Origin: Ruminococcaceae bacterium UBA1741
GTDB lineage: Bacteria; Bacillota; Clostridia; Oscillospirales; Acutalibacteraceae
Direction of reading: 5' to 3'
Length of the DNA stretch: 19,585 nucleotides
NCBI GenBank assembly: GCA_002315685.1
Contig: DCHX01000031.1
Span: 7,638-27,222 of the forward strand
The position numbers and the translations under genes were made by a program. Shown here in pieces: positions 1 through 8,076 of the stretch. Every line of letters begins with the position of its first letter. The first letter of the stretch is position 1. Under the pieces are notes generated by a model. That model had not been told where the DNA came from and did no database searches. It saw only the letters and a list, made by a program, of their open reading frames with translations.

Positions 1-7
1 ACGATAT

Positions 8-781
8 TTATTTCAATTTACATTGTGTTCCATCGTGTTTAATTTCGTAATTATCTTTATATATCAGGTCGGAAAGAAGTACAAATTCATATCCGTCTTT
101 TTTTAGATTTTCGAGTATTCTCGGCAATGCTTCGGGAGTATGTTCGGCATCGTTATGGCATAGGATAATACTGCCGTTTTGCACCTTTGATACTACCCTA
201 TTATAAATACTATCCGCAGTGGCATTTTCTTTCCAGTCGAGAGAGTCAACCGACCATTGTATTGTTTTCATATTAAGGCTTTCTACGGTGGTTATCACAT
301 TATTATCATAATCGCCGTACGGTGGGCGAATAAGTGTCGGTTCAACCCCTGTTATAGCCTTAATCTTTTCGTTACAGCTTTTTATTTCGTCGCAAATTTG
401 CGTTTTTGAAAGTTCGGTTAAATACGGGTGCGTATTTGAATGGTTTTGTATTTGATGACCTGCATTAGAGAGTTCTCTTACCGATTCCGGATATTTATCA
501 ACCCAAGCCCCGACAACAAAAAATGTAGCAGGTACATCATACTTTTTAAGTATATCAATAAGCGTATGCGTATCGTCATTTCCCCAAGCCGCATCAAACG
601 ATATTGCTATTCGTTTTTTATCGGTTTCAACACAGTATATAGGCAAAAGCCTATCGGTACCCGCAAAAACAAACTGTGAGCCGACAGTAAGCGTTACCGC
701 CGAAAGCAACAATGCTATTGCTATTTTAATTTGCCTTCTTGTAATGATGTAGTAACTGAATTTTTTTCTGATATTAAGCAT
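8..781 (-). CDS. Polysaccharide deacetylase (NodB fold), PdaB-like variant
   Basis: Likely a metal-dependent deacetylase of peptidoglycan or another N-acetylated glycan, acting outside the membrane. Seen (257 aa from the chosen start): a basic N-terminus and a hydrophobic segment at about 18-41 (signal anchor or signal peptide), then the NodB domain at about 55-240. Motif 1 is SFDAAWG (61-67), with the catalytic-base Asp at 63 but Ala in place of the usual second Asp. Motif 2 is HSNTH (H114, H118), motif 3 is RPPYGDYD (152-159), and the LCHND motif (H209) is at 207-211. The FDxxWG form of motif 1 is known from sporulation-type deacetylases such as PdaB, so a cortex or spore-wall role is possible but inferred. 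An in-frame ATG at 797-799 lies inside a terminator stem. I prefer the ATG at 779-781, which has AAAGGCGG a few bases upstream. It follows the amidase gene directly. Confidence 0.85.
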   Translation of the reverse strand: MLNIRKKFSYYIITRRQIKIAIALLLSAVTLTVGSQFVFAGTDRLLPIYCVETDKKRIAISFDAAWGNDDTHTLIDILKKYDVPATFFVVGAWVDKYPESVRELSNAGHQIQNHSNTHPYLTELSKTQICDEIKSCNEKIKAITGVEPTLIRPPYGDYDNNVITTVESLNMKTIQWSVDSLDWKENATADSIYNRVVSKVQNGSIILCHNDAEHTPEALPRILENLKKDGYEFVLLSDLIYKDNYEIKHDGTQCKLK

Positions 782-821
782 AAAAAAGCCGCCTTTCATT
801 TTACTTTATGAAAGACGGCTT
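782..821 (-). terminator. Terminator of the amidase gene, overlapping the deacetylase ribosome-binding site
   Basis: Arms 786-799 and 808-821 pair over 14 positions, with one G-U on the minus-strand RNA and an 8-nt loop. On the minus strand the 3' arm runs into six T (787-782), the form of an intrinsic terminator after the amidase stop codon (836-838). The start codon of the deacetylase (781-779) abuts the T run, and its Shine-Dalgarno AAAGGCGG (796-789) lies in the 3' arm. Confidence 0.8.
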
Positions 822-835
822 GTATAATATGTTAT

Positions 836-3379
836 TTATTCTAATGTATATTTATTTTCGTCAAATTTAAGTCCCACGGTTTGCATTAAAGACTTGGCTA
901 TTGCTTTTGCATATTCACGGTAATAGTTATCGAAATTACTGTTATCGGTTGCATTATTCACATAACCGAGTTCAATAATACAGCTCGGCATATTCGCAAG
1001 GCGGTTTATGTAATAATCTTCCCAAGTCGGTGCCTGTGCGGAGCCGTAATAAGGGTCTCTTACGGGCGTAGAGGTAATATTTGTAAGATTATTTTTTAGA
1101 TTATTTACAAGCAATTCGTTAAACTCGTGTCTATTTTCCTGTTCATTGGGAGAATAAGCCTTTGTCGGTTGCTGCTGCCTTTGAATATGATTAGGCTCGT
1201 GGGTATAAAGCGAAATGCCGCTCGGACCGTTTTTAGCCTCGGTAGAATCTCGGTGAAGTGAAACAAGTATAGTCGCATTAACCTCGTTTGCCTCTAACGG
1301 TCTATTAGCCGCCGTAATATTTCTGTCAATAAAGTAGGTCTTTTGACCTTGCTGATTAAGAACCCTTATAACCTCTTGTGCAACTTTAAGATTATCGTCA
1401 GCCTCGTATCTTCCGTCAATGCCCGTAGCACCGACATCGCTGCCGCCGTGTCCTGCATCAATAGCGAACAAGTAATCGCCGTACAGCTTCTCATCTTTGA
1501 TTACAAAGGCATCGCCGAAATACGGCTGGACGAATGTATTCTTTTTGCAAATTCTGATTGTAACGGCATAAACAGCAGAATCGACACCTTCATTTCCGGC
1601 ACAATCTCCGTTTTTAGCCCAACCGAGCCAGCCGTAATTTTCGGTGCAAACCGAATAATAAATATCGTAATTATCCTTTTCGGCACCGGTAAGCTCTATT
1701 GAAATAGCTTCGATATTTTCATAAAGTCCGTCAAAAGTATTTCCGTCGGACACAAAATCCGCCCAACCGTTGCTTGACAAACAAACCGAATAGGAAATTC
1801 CCAAGTCGATTTCGCCGGAAATTTGAGCCTTAAAATCAACTAACGGATTAGCCTCGTTTAAGTTACCGCAAACCTCGCATGATAGCGCATCCTCGGTCCA
1901 ATTATCTTTGCTTGTTGCCGCAGAATAAGTAAGTACACCTTTTTCGGCTTCTAAACCGTTAGTGTCGTCCAAAGCGAATTTGCCTTTTTCGCAAATCACT
2001 ATTTGTATTCCCGACATAGCGATTGCTTTACCGACACTTCCGCTCTTTTGACCGTTAGATGTCCACGAAAGCCAACCTTTACCGTGAATATATGACCTAT
2101 ACCAAATATCATATTTTTGAGCCTCTTTTCCGTAAAGCTCAAAATACATACTTTCAACAGAAAGCGCCCTTCCGGTAGTACCCGCGGTTTTTCCGTCACA
2201 AACATAGCCCATCCAACCGATATTCGATACATGAGCCGCATACTTGATATGCAAATCACCGTAACCCAAAGCACTTACCGAAACCGCTTCGATTTTATGA
2301 GTATTATCGGCAGTTCCGCTCGTAGCGCCGTTAGTTACACTACCCATCCAACCGATATCGGAAACATGCGAAGAATATATAAACATCTTTGTAACAAACG
2401 CATTTTCGGTGTTTTCGGGATTAAATGTATCTTTGGGGCAAATCTTAATTTCAATCGCTTTAAGCGGAATACTTAACCCTTGTGAGCCGGAATACTCGCC
2501 GTTTTTAGCCCAGCCGAGCCAACCTAATTTATCAATATACGAATGATACCAAACATCATACTTTTCGGCATTTTCCCCGACAATCGACAAATATAATCCC
2601 TCTGCACTGAGCGCCTTACCGGTTGTACCGATAATATTATTAGAGCTTATATTATCAATCCAACCTATATTTGCTATATGTATTCCGCAGTTAAGCTTAA
2701 TATTATCGTTGGATATTACATTTATTTTCAAAGCCTCAATATTATATTTATTTATCGCTACACCGCTTGTTTGACCGTCATAAACGGTGTTTGTCCAGCC
2801 GAGATTTGAAAGATGAGAAGAATAAGAAACAAGAGCGGTTTCAAACGGTGCAACAGAGTTTTTAGGCTCGAAAGAAGACTTAACCGTTATCTTGATTTCT
2901 ATTTGATGAACAGGCAAAGAGAGTCCTTGCGAACCGCTCTTTTCTCCGTTTTTAGCCCAACCGAGCCAACCGAATTTTTCAATATTTGTACGGTACCAAA
3001 TATCGTATTTTTCCGAATCGGCACCTGTTAGATAGAAATAAATACCCTCAACCGACAAAGCTCTTCCGGTAGTACCCGCAGTTTGTCCATTTGATACCTC
3101 ATTCATCCAACCGATATTAGATACATGAACACCGCACGAAACATCAATATCCTCTTTCGTTTGAAGATCGACCTTAATAGCCTCTAAATTATTGTTTATG
3201 TTGTCGTTTCCGGCGGTGGCACCGTTACTTACGGAGTTTATCCAACCGATATTTGAAATGTGCGTGCTGTAACTTACCGTCGGCAAATCAAGCTCTTTTG
3301 CCGATACAAAAGTCGGTATTGCCGAAAGAAGAATCACGGCAACGATAATAATAGCCACTGATTTTGCAAACTTTTTCAT
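836..3379 (-). CDS. Secreted N-acetylmuramoyl-L-alanine amidase with 12 ChW repeats
   Basis: Predicted to cleave the amide bond between N-acetylmuramic acid and the stem peptide of peptidoglycan. Seen (847 aa): signal peptide at 1-27 (hydrophobic core, then a V-S-A site); twelve clostridial hydrophobic-W (ChW) repeats at about 33-612, each centred on a GW motif with a trailing NG.xxG turn; and a C-terminal Amidase_3 domain at about 634-840. The zinc and catalytic residues of that family are present: H644 in DAGHGG, E659 in YEADDN, H709 in SLHRDS and E803 in IIELGY. ChW repeats are thought to mediate cell-wall or protein binding, so the N-terminal three quarters is probably a surface-anchoring or recognition stalk. 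The gene starts 20 bp after the Nif3-family stop, with an AAAGGATC ribosome-binding site, and ends at a hairpin terminator. Autolysin, sporulation and host-surface roles cannot be told apart from sequence. Confidence 0.92.
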   Translation of the reverse strand: MKKFAKSVAIIIVAVILLSAIPTFVSAKELDLPTVSYSTHISNIGWINSVSNGATAGNDNINNNLEAIKVDLQTKEDIDVSCGVHVSNIGWMNEVSNGQTAGTTGRALSVEGIYFYLTGADSEKYDIWYRTNIEKFGWLGWAKNGEKSGSQGLSLPVHQIEIKITVKSSFEPKNSVAPFETALVSYSSHLSNLGWTNTVYDGQTSGVAINKYNIEALKINVISNDNIKLNCGIHIANIGWIDNISSNNIIGTTGKALSAEGLYLSIVGENAEKYDVWYHSYIDKLGWLGWAKNGEYSGSQGLSIPLKAIEIKICPKDTFNPENTENAFVTKMFIYSSHVSDIGWMGSVTNGATSGTADNTHKIEAVSVSALGYGDLHIKYAAHVSNIGWMGYVCDGKTAGTTGRALSVESMYFELYGKEAQKYDIWYRSYIHGKGWLSWTSNGQKSGSVGKAIAMSGIQIVICEKGKFALDDTNGLEAEKGVLTYSAATSKDNWTEDALSCEVCGNLNEANPLVDFKAQISGEIDLGISYSVCLSSNGWADFVSDGNTFDGLYENIEAISIELTGAEKDNYDIYYSVCTENYGWLGWAKNGDCAGNEGVDSAVYAVTIRICKKNTFVQPYFGDAFVIKDEKLYGDYLFAIDAGHGGSDVGATGIDGRYEADDNLKVAQEVIRVLNQQGQKTYFIDRNITAANRPLEANEVNATILVSLHRDSTEAKNGPSGISLYTHEPNHIQRQQQPTKAYSPNEQENRHEFNELLVNNLKNNLTNITSTPVRDPYYGSAQAPTWEDYYINRLANMPSCIIELGYVNNATDNSNFDNYYREYAKAIAKSLMQTVGLKFDENKYTLE
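1544..3274 (-). repeat. Four tandem ~149-residue units, each of three ChW repeats
   Basis: Inside the amidase gene the ChW repeats form a higher-order tandem repeat. The key tryptophans fall at residues 46, 195, 344 and 494 (type A), 91, 240, 389 and 539 (type B), and 141, 290, 439 and 587 (type C, FGWLGWAKNG-like). The period is therefore 148-150 residues, about 447 bp. Units cover about 3274-2828, 2827-2381, 2380-1931 and 1930-1544. DNA identity is also visible: nearly the same 24-base stretch occurs at 1610-1633, 2501-2524 and 2948-2971. The last unit is the most diverged; its first repeat lacks the GW glycine (NW at 493-494). Confidence 0.85.
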
Positions 3380-3399
3380 ATTTATGATCCTTTATATAC

Positions 3400-4146
3400 T
3401 TATATGTATTTCATAGCCTTTTGATAAAAGGTTTGTATGTTTAATTCTTTGAATTTTTGTGAAATGATTTTTGAAAGATGCTCAACACAAATAGTTTCGG
3501 TTGCATAATGTCCCGCATCAAAAAGCGAAATTCCGGCATTTACAGCATCAACAAATTGATTGTGTTTAACATCCGCCGTAACAAGTCCGTCAAAGCCGCA
3601 TTTTATTGCATCTTCAACAAAGCCACCGCCCGAGCCCGAGCAAACAAGCAGTTTCTTAATCGGTCTTCCGCCGACATACCTAACCGAAAACGAGAGTTTT
3701 TGTTTAATATCCTTTGCAAGCTCATCCGCCGAAGAAATATCGGTTTCGGCAGCGTTTAATTTATAGCCGTCGCTTGCAACAAATTTTGAAAAACTATTAA
3801 AGCCGAGCTTTTCACAAAGAATATCGTTAAGTCCGTTTGCACCGACATCATAATTTGTATGCATGGAAATAACCGAAATATTATTCCTTAAAAGCTCAAA
3901 AACGACGCTGTCGGCAACAACTGATTTTACACCCACAAAGATAACGGGATGATGAGTTATTATAAGCTCGGCACCGATTTTAACCGCTTCTTTTACAGTA
4001 GTAATATCGCAGTCAAGCGCCACCAAAGCTTTTGTTACCGCGTTATTCTTATCGCCTACCAAAATTCCGACATTGTCAAAATCGCAGGCATCTTCTACGG
4101 GGTATTTTTCATTCAAAAAATCAAAAACATCATTTACCGTAATCAT
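3400..4146 (-). CDS. Nif3-like dinuclear metal centre protein (DUF34/YqfO family)
   Basis: Member of the widespread Nif3/DUF34 family, hexameric metal-binding proteins with a dinuclear site and no settled reaction; a GTP cyclohydrolase I type 2 label in databases is weakly founded. Seen (248 aa): HHP at 65-67 (H65, H66), MHTNYD with D100, and GHYATE near the C-terminus (H213, E217), the metal ligands expected for the family. It is the short form, without the roughly 100-residue PII-like insert found in the B. subtilis protein. The start ATG overlaps the glnS stop as ATGA, and no good Shine-Dalgarno precedes it, so translation is probably coupled to glnS. Downstream lies the amidase gene. Confidence 0.9.
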   Translation of the reverse strand: MITVNDVFDFLNEKYPVEDACDFDNVGILVGDKNNAVTKALVALDCDITTVKEAVKIGAELIITHHPVIFVGVKSVVADSVVFELLRNNISVISMHTNYDVGANGLNDILCEKLGFNSFSKFVASDGYKLNAAETDISSADELAKDIKQKLSFSVRYVGGRPIKKLLVCSGSGGGFVEDAIKCGFDGLVTADVKHNQFVDAVNAGISLFDAGHYATETICVEHLSKIISQKFKELNIQTFYQKAMKYI

Positions 4147-5831
4147 TGTTTTTTTGCGAAAGAATCTTTAAGACCTACTGTTCTGTTAAAGATAATTTCG
4201 TCCTTCGTTGAGTCTTTATCAAGGCAAAAATATCCCTGACGCATAAATTGGAATGTGTCCCCAGGCTTTGAATTTACAAGGTCGGCATCTATCTTACAAT
4301 CCCTCAAAACCGTAAGCGATTCGGGATTTAGGTTATCCGCAAAGGACGACACGCCCTCCTCATCAGAGGGATTTTCGACATTAAAGAGTCTATCGTAAAG
4401 CCTTATTGTTGCATTAGCGCATAAATTAACACTAACCCAATGAAGTGTACCCTTTACCTTTCTTCCGTCAGGTGTTTCTCCGCCACGGCTTTCAGGGTCG
4501 TATGTGCAATGAACACAAGTGATATTGCCGTTTTCGTCCTCATCGTGAGATGCGTATTTCACATAATAAGCACCTTTAAGGCGAACCTCTTTTTCGGGAC
4601 AAAGTCTAAAATACTTACCAACGGGATTTAAGCAAAAATCATCCTGTTCGATATATATTTCTCTTGAAAAAGTAACGGTTTTCTTGCCCTTTTCGGGTTT
4701 ATTCGGGTTAATATCAACCTCAATATCCTCAGTCTTATCTTCGGGATAATTGTCGATAACAACTTTAAGCGGTCTTAAAACTGCCATTGCTCTATCTGCA
4801 TTTTCATTGAGAAAATCACGAACACAGGATTCAAGCAAAGCATAATCAATTACGCTGTATGCCTTTGACACACCGATTTTATCAACGAAAGCTCTAACGG
4901 CTTTTGAAGGATAGCCTCGTCTTCTCATACCGCAAACAGTTGCCATTCTCGGGTCGTCCCAACCCGAAACAAGACCGTCATTTACAAGCTTTAAGCACTT
5001 TCTCTTGCTTGTAAGGGTATAGTTTACATTCATTCTTGCAAATTCAATTTGTCTCGGCGGTGTTACTATCTCACAAGCCTCTAAAACCCAATTATAAAGC
5101 GGACGGTGATTTTCAAACTCCAAAGAGCAAAGAGAATGTGTTACACCCTCTTTGGCATCCGAAAGAGGATGGGCAAAGTCATACATAGGATAAACGCACC
5201 ACTTATCCCCCGTTCTGTGATGTGTAGCTTTAAGAACACGGTAAATAATCGGGTCGCGCATATTTAAGTTCGAAGATGCCATATCAATTTTCGCACGAAG
5301 CACCATTTTGCCTTCTTCTACTTCGCCGTCGGTCATCTTTTTGAAAAGCTCTTTTGTTTCCCAAATAGGTCTGTTTCTAAACGGGCTTTCTTTACCAGCT
5401 TCGGTTAAGGTGCCTCGCATTTCACGAATTTCGTCAGGCGTTGACTCGTCAATATAAGCCAAACCTTTATCAATAAGCTTTATAGCACATTCATAGATAA
5501 AATCAAAATAGTCGGAAGCAAAATAAATGTTATCCCACTTAAAGCCCAACCACTCAATATCCTCTTTGATAGCGTCAACATACTCGACATCTTCCTTCGT
5601 AGGATTAGTGTCATCAAATCGCAAATTACATTTACCGCCGTATTTTTCAGCAGTACCGAAGTCAATGCAAATAGCCTTTGCATGACCTATATGAAGATAA
5701 CCGTTAGGCTCGGGCGGAAAACGGGTTTGCACCTTTTCATATATTCCTTCCTTCAAATCCTCATCAATAAAATCGTGGATAAAATTAGAAGGCTTTACTT
5801 CTTCATTACCGATAATTTCTTTTTCTTCCAT
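4143..5831 (-). CDS. glnS: Glutaminyl-tRNA synthetase
   Basis: Charges tRNA-Gln directly with glutamine in the cytoplasm. Seen (562 aa, normal for bacterial GlnRS): a class I catalytic domain with PEPNGYLHIGHAK (HIGH at 47-50), the RFDDTNP segment typical of Gln/Glu enzymes at about 71-77, the KMSKS-equivalent TSKRK at 274-278, and a C-terminal beta-barrel anticodon-binding region from about 340 on. It starts 2 bp after the gltX stop. The final gltX codons GAG GAA form the Shine-Dalgarno for this ATG, so the pair is almost certainly co-transcribed. Many Gram-positive bacteria lack GlnS and make Gln-tRNA by amidation of Glu-tRNA, so its presence suggests a direct route in this organism. Confidence 0.97.
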   Translation of the reverse strand: MEEKEIIGNEEVKPSNFIHDFIDEDLKEGIYEKVQTRFPPEPNGYLHIGHAKAICIDFGTAEKYGGKCNLRFDDTNPTKEDVEYVDAIKEDIEWLGFKWDNIYFASDYFDFIYECAIKLIDKGLAYIDESTPDEIREMRGTLTEAGKESPFRNRPIWETKELFKKMTDGEVEEGKMVLRAKIDMASSNLNMRDPIIYRVLKATHHRTGDKWCVYPMYDFAHPLSDAKEGVTHSLCSLEFENHRPLYNWVLEACEIVTPPRQIEFARMNVNYTLTSKRKCLKLVNDGLVSGWDDPRMATVCGMRRRGYPSKAVRAFVDKIGVSKAYSVIDYALLESCVRDFLNENADRAMAVLRPLKVVIDNYPEDKTEDIEVDINPNKPEKGKKTVTFSREIYIEQDDFCLNPVGKYFRLCPEKEVRLKGAYYVKYASHDEDENGNITCVHCTYDPESRGGETPDGRKVKGTLHWVSVNLCANATIRLYDRLFNVENPSDEEGVSSFADNLNPESLTVLRDCKIDADLVNSKPGDTFQFMRQGYFCLDKDSTKDEIIFNRTVGLKDSFAKKQ

Positions 5832-5833
5832 TA

Positions 5834-7495
5834 CTATTCCTCACAAAATTTAATTGCGTTATTTATTCTGTCTAAGCTTTCGTCCTTGCCCAAAACCTGC
5901 ATAATACTGCAAAGGTCGGGTGTATTTTTGCGTCCCGTTATCGCAATTCTAAGCAAGGTGCTTAAATCTCCCGCACTTCCCTTAAAGTTTTCGGGATTTG
6001 CTTTGTATTCTTTGGTGTCGGAAGCAAAGTTAAGCTTCGGTGCTATTTCCTTTATCTTATCAAACCAAGCTTGTCTATCGTCATTCTCATCATAAACCTT
6101 TGCATATTCCGAAAGAAAATCAAAAGCATCTTTTTTGCAAATGTTTTCGGGAAGCTCAAAACAAGACTCATAGGTTTCCTTAAACATATATGAATAGTAT
6201 TCTTTAACCTCATTCCATTTCGCAATATCTTTACGGGGCTTTGAGGCATTATCTCTATCAATTGCAAAAACCGACTTTGAATAATCGGGATTTTTCGTCA
6301 GGATATTGTAAAACTCGTTATCAAACTCTTTTGCCCATTCGGTAATCTTTTCGTAAACCTCGGCGGAATTTAGCTTTGACACCTTTATTTTGCTGATGTC
6401 ATTAAGCTTGTTTTGGTCAAACAGCGCACCCGAAACACTCATTTTTTTAAGATTAAACTTAAATTCCTTATAATCGGTATCTGGATTTGCCCTGCGCCAA
6501 TCCTCAAAGTCGGATGCCGCAATAGTCATTAAGTATTCAATAACACTTACCGCCTCGTAGCCCTCTTCGATAAAGAAATGAACGGCGGCCTCGGGGTCTT
6601 TTCTCTTTGATATTTTCCTTTTAGCGCCGTTATCAAGCTTCATAATAGGCGAAACATGAGCATATTTCGGTTGCTTAAAGCCTAAAAGCTTAAAAAGCTC
6701 AATATGTTTAGGTGTAGAAGAAATCCACTCATCTCCACGCATAACATGGGTTGTATGCATAAGGTGGTCATCAATAGCGTGGGCAAAATGGTATGTCGGA
6801 ATACCGTCCGATTTAAGAAGAACGAAGTCCTCGTCATTTTGAGGCATCTCAATTTTGCCCTTAATCATATCTTCGAAAACAGCCTTGTTTTCTTCATTTC
6901 CCTGAGATTTAAGTCTTATAACAAACGGTAATCCCTTATCTATCAGCTCTTTTGCCTCGGCATAGGTAATATTCCTATGCTTTGCATATTCACCGTGATA
7001 ACCTGTTCTAATCTTGTTGGCCTCTTGGATTTCACGAACTGCTTCAAGCTCTTCTGCCGTACAAAAGCAAGGATATGCCAAACCTTTTTTAATAAGGTCC
7101 TTTACATAAGTTTGGTATATTTCGGCACGCTTACTTTGCTGATACGGTCCGTAATCTCCCGACTCATTAGTGCCGTTAATAAATCCTTCATCAATCGTGA
7201 TTCCAAATCTGTTAAGACCGTCAATAATATCCTCGATACCGCCCTCTACCTCACGCTTTTTGTCAGTATCTTCAATTCTTGTAAAGAAAATACCGTTAGA
7301 TGTTGTAGCGGTTATTCTGTTTACAAGAGAAGTAAAAAGAGTTCCCAAATGAAGATAACCCGTAGGGCTTGGGGCAACTCTTGTTACCTTTGCGCCCTCA
7401 GGTAAATTTCTTTCGGGATACATATTCTCATAATAGTCGGGCGTTTGTTTAATATCAGGAAGCAAAAGCTCCGCTAAAAGTTCATACTCGTTCAT
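5834..7495 (-). CDS. gltX: Glutamyl-tRNA synthetase (long form)
   Basis: Attaches glutamate to tRNA-Glu. Seen (553 aa): class I signature APSPTGYLHLGT at 41-52, with HLGT as the HIGH equivalent; TRIEDTDKKREVEGG at about 72-86; a YPCFC segment at about 141-145; and the KMSKS equivalent KISKR at 294-298, followed by a helical anticodon-binding region. It is longer than the usual 470-500 residues, partly through about 38 residues ahead of the catalytic motif. I kept this start because GGAG lies 8 bases upstream, next to the nrdR stop; the gap to nrdR is 14 bp. With glnS next to it, the enzyme is probably specific for tRNA-Glu, but whether it discriminates against tRNA-Gln cannot be read from sequence. 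Confidence 0.95.
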   Translation of the reverse strand: MNEYELLAELLLPDIKQTPDYYENMYPERNLPEGAKVTRVAPSPTGYLHLGTLFTSLVNRITATTSNGIFFTRIEDTDKKREVEGGIEDIIDGLNRFGITIDEGFINGTNESGDYGPYQQSKRAEIYQTYVKDLIKKGLAYPCFCTAEELEAVREIQEANKIRTGYHGEYAKHRNITYAEAKELIDKGLPFVIRLKSQGNEENKAVFEDMIKGKIEMPQNDEDFVLLKSDGIPTYHFAHAIDDHLMHTTHVMRGDEWISSTPKHIELFKLLGFKQPKYAHVSPIMKLDNGAKRKISKRKDPEAAVHFFIEEGYEAVSVIEYLMTIAASDFEDWRRANPDTDYKEFKFNLKKMSVSGALFDQNKLNDISKIKVSKLNSAEVYEKITEWAKEFDNEFYNILTKNPDYSKSVFAIDRDNASKPRKDIAKWNEVKEYYSYMFKETYESCFELPENICKKDAFDFLSEYAKVYDENDDRQAWFDKIKEIAPKLNFASDTKEYKANPENFKGSAGDLSTLLRIAITGRKNTPDLCSIMQVLGKDESLDRINNAIKFCEE

Positions 7496-7509
7496 TAAAA
7501 AGTCTCCAA

Positions 7510-7968
7510 TTATTTGCTTTGCTTAATAAGCTTTGAAAGCTCGTCCATAAAGGTACCTAAATCCTTAAACTGTCTATACACCGAAGCAAATCTGACATAG
7601 GCTACCTCATCAATGCCTTTAAGCATATCCATAGCAAGCTCGCCGATTTTTTCGCTTGTAACCTCACGGTCAAGTGAATTTTGAATAGTAGCCTCAATAT
7701 TATCAATAGCACGGTCAAGTGTTTCAATCGAAACAGGGCGCTTTTCACAAGCCCTAAGCATACCGTTCATAAGCTTTTCACGGTTAAAGGTTTCACGGGA
7801 ACGGTCTCGCTTAATTACGATAATCGGCAAGCTTTCTATCATTTCATAAGTTGTAAATCGCTTACCGCATTCCAAACATTCTCTTCTTCTGCGAATACGC
7901 TCTCCCTCGTCGGTAGGTCTTGAATCAATTACCTTGCTTTCCTCATAAGCACAAAACGGACATTTCAT
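7510..7968 (-). CDS. nrdR: Transcriptional repressor NrdR of ribonucleotide reductase genes
   Basis: Zinc-ribbon/ATP-cone repressor that senses ATP/dATP and represses ribonucleotide reductase operons. Seen (152 aa, the usual family length): a zinc ribbon at 1-35 with CPFC (C3, C6) and CLECGKRF (C31, C34), a following basic stretch, and the ATP-cone at about 49-139 with the IKRDRSRETFNREK motif. A longer frame starts upstream at 8067, but the start at 7966-7968 is chosen because AAAGGTGG precedes it and the zinc ribbon begins at residue 3. First gene of the apparent nrdR-gltX-glnS-nif3-amidase operon. No ribonucleotide reductase gene is in the window, so its targets lie elsewhere. Confidence 0.96.
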   Translation of the reverse strand: MKCPFCAYEESKVIDSRPTDEGERIRRRRECLECGKRFTTYEMIESLPIIVIKRDRSRETFNREKLMNGMLRACEKRPVSIETLDRAIDNIEATIQNSLDREVTSEKIGELAMDMLKGIDEVAYVRFASVYRQFKDLGTFMDELSKLIKQSK

Positions 7969-7993
7969 AGTTATACCACCTTTATTTACAATA

Positions 7994-8025
7994 ATTATAG
8001 TATATTTCAATTTAGTATAACACAA
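7994..8025 (-). promoter_or_regulatory. Possible promoter for the nrdR operon
   Basis: On the minus strand a perfect TATAAT (7999-7994) lies 26 bases before the nrdR ATG. The only -35-like box nearby is TTGTGT (8025-8020), which is 20 bases from it; a TATACT at 8004-7999 would give a 15-base spacer. Neither spacing is ideal. The position between the sipL terminator and nrdR supports a promoter here. Confidence 0.35.
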
Positions 8026-8043
8026 CATATCGTAAATTTCAAG

Positions 8044-8074
8044 AAAAACCGTGCGGAAAATCCACACGGTTTTT
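8044..8074 (-). terminator. Intrinsic terminator after sipL
   Basis: Arms 8044-8053 and 8065-8074 pair perfectly over 10 bases. The stem extends with GGA/TCC (8055-8057 with 8061-8063) after one mismatch, with an AAA loop. The stem ends in A/T tracts on both strands, so it could work in either direction. It lies directly after the sipL stop, which sets sipL apart from the nrdR operon. Confidence 0.8.
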
Positions 8075-8076
8075 TA

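Noticed and set aside
1343..1702. Plus-strand ORF of 119 codons inside the amidase gene
   Set aside because: It lies opposite an intact gene with clear catalytic motifs; no ribosome-binding site or family likeness was seen. The same holds for the other long opposite-strand frames across the left half.
1544..3274. CRISPR-like or non-coding repeat array
   Set aside because: The repeats are in frame within one open gene, diverged, about 447 bp in period, and encode recognisable ChW modules.
7496..7510. T-box riboswitch ahead of the tRNA synthetase genes
   Set aside because: Only 14 bp separate nrdR from gltX and 2 bp separate gltX from glnS, so there is no room for a T-box leader, and none is visible before nrdR.
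7994..8030. NrdR box in the nrdR promoter
   Set aside because: Two AT-rich stretches with TAGTATA cores lie about 16 bases apart, but neither matches the known ACACnATATATnGTGT-like box well, and the promoter is AT-rich enough for chance likeness.
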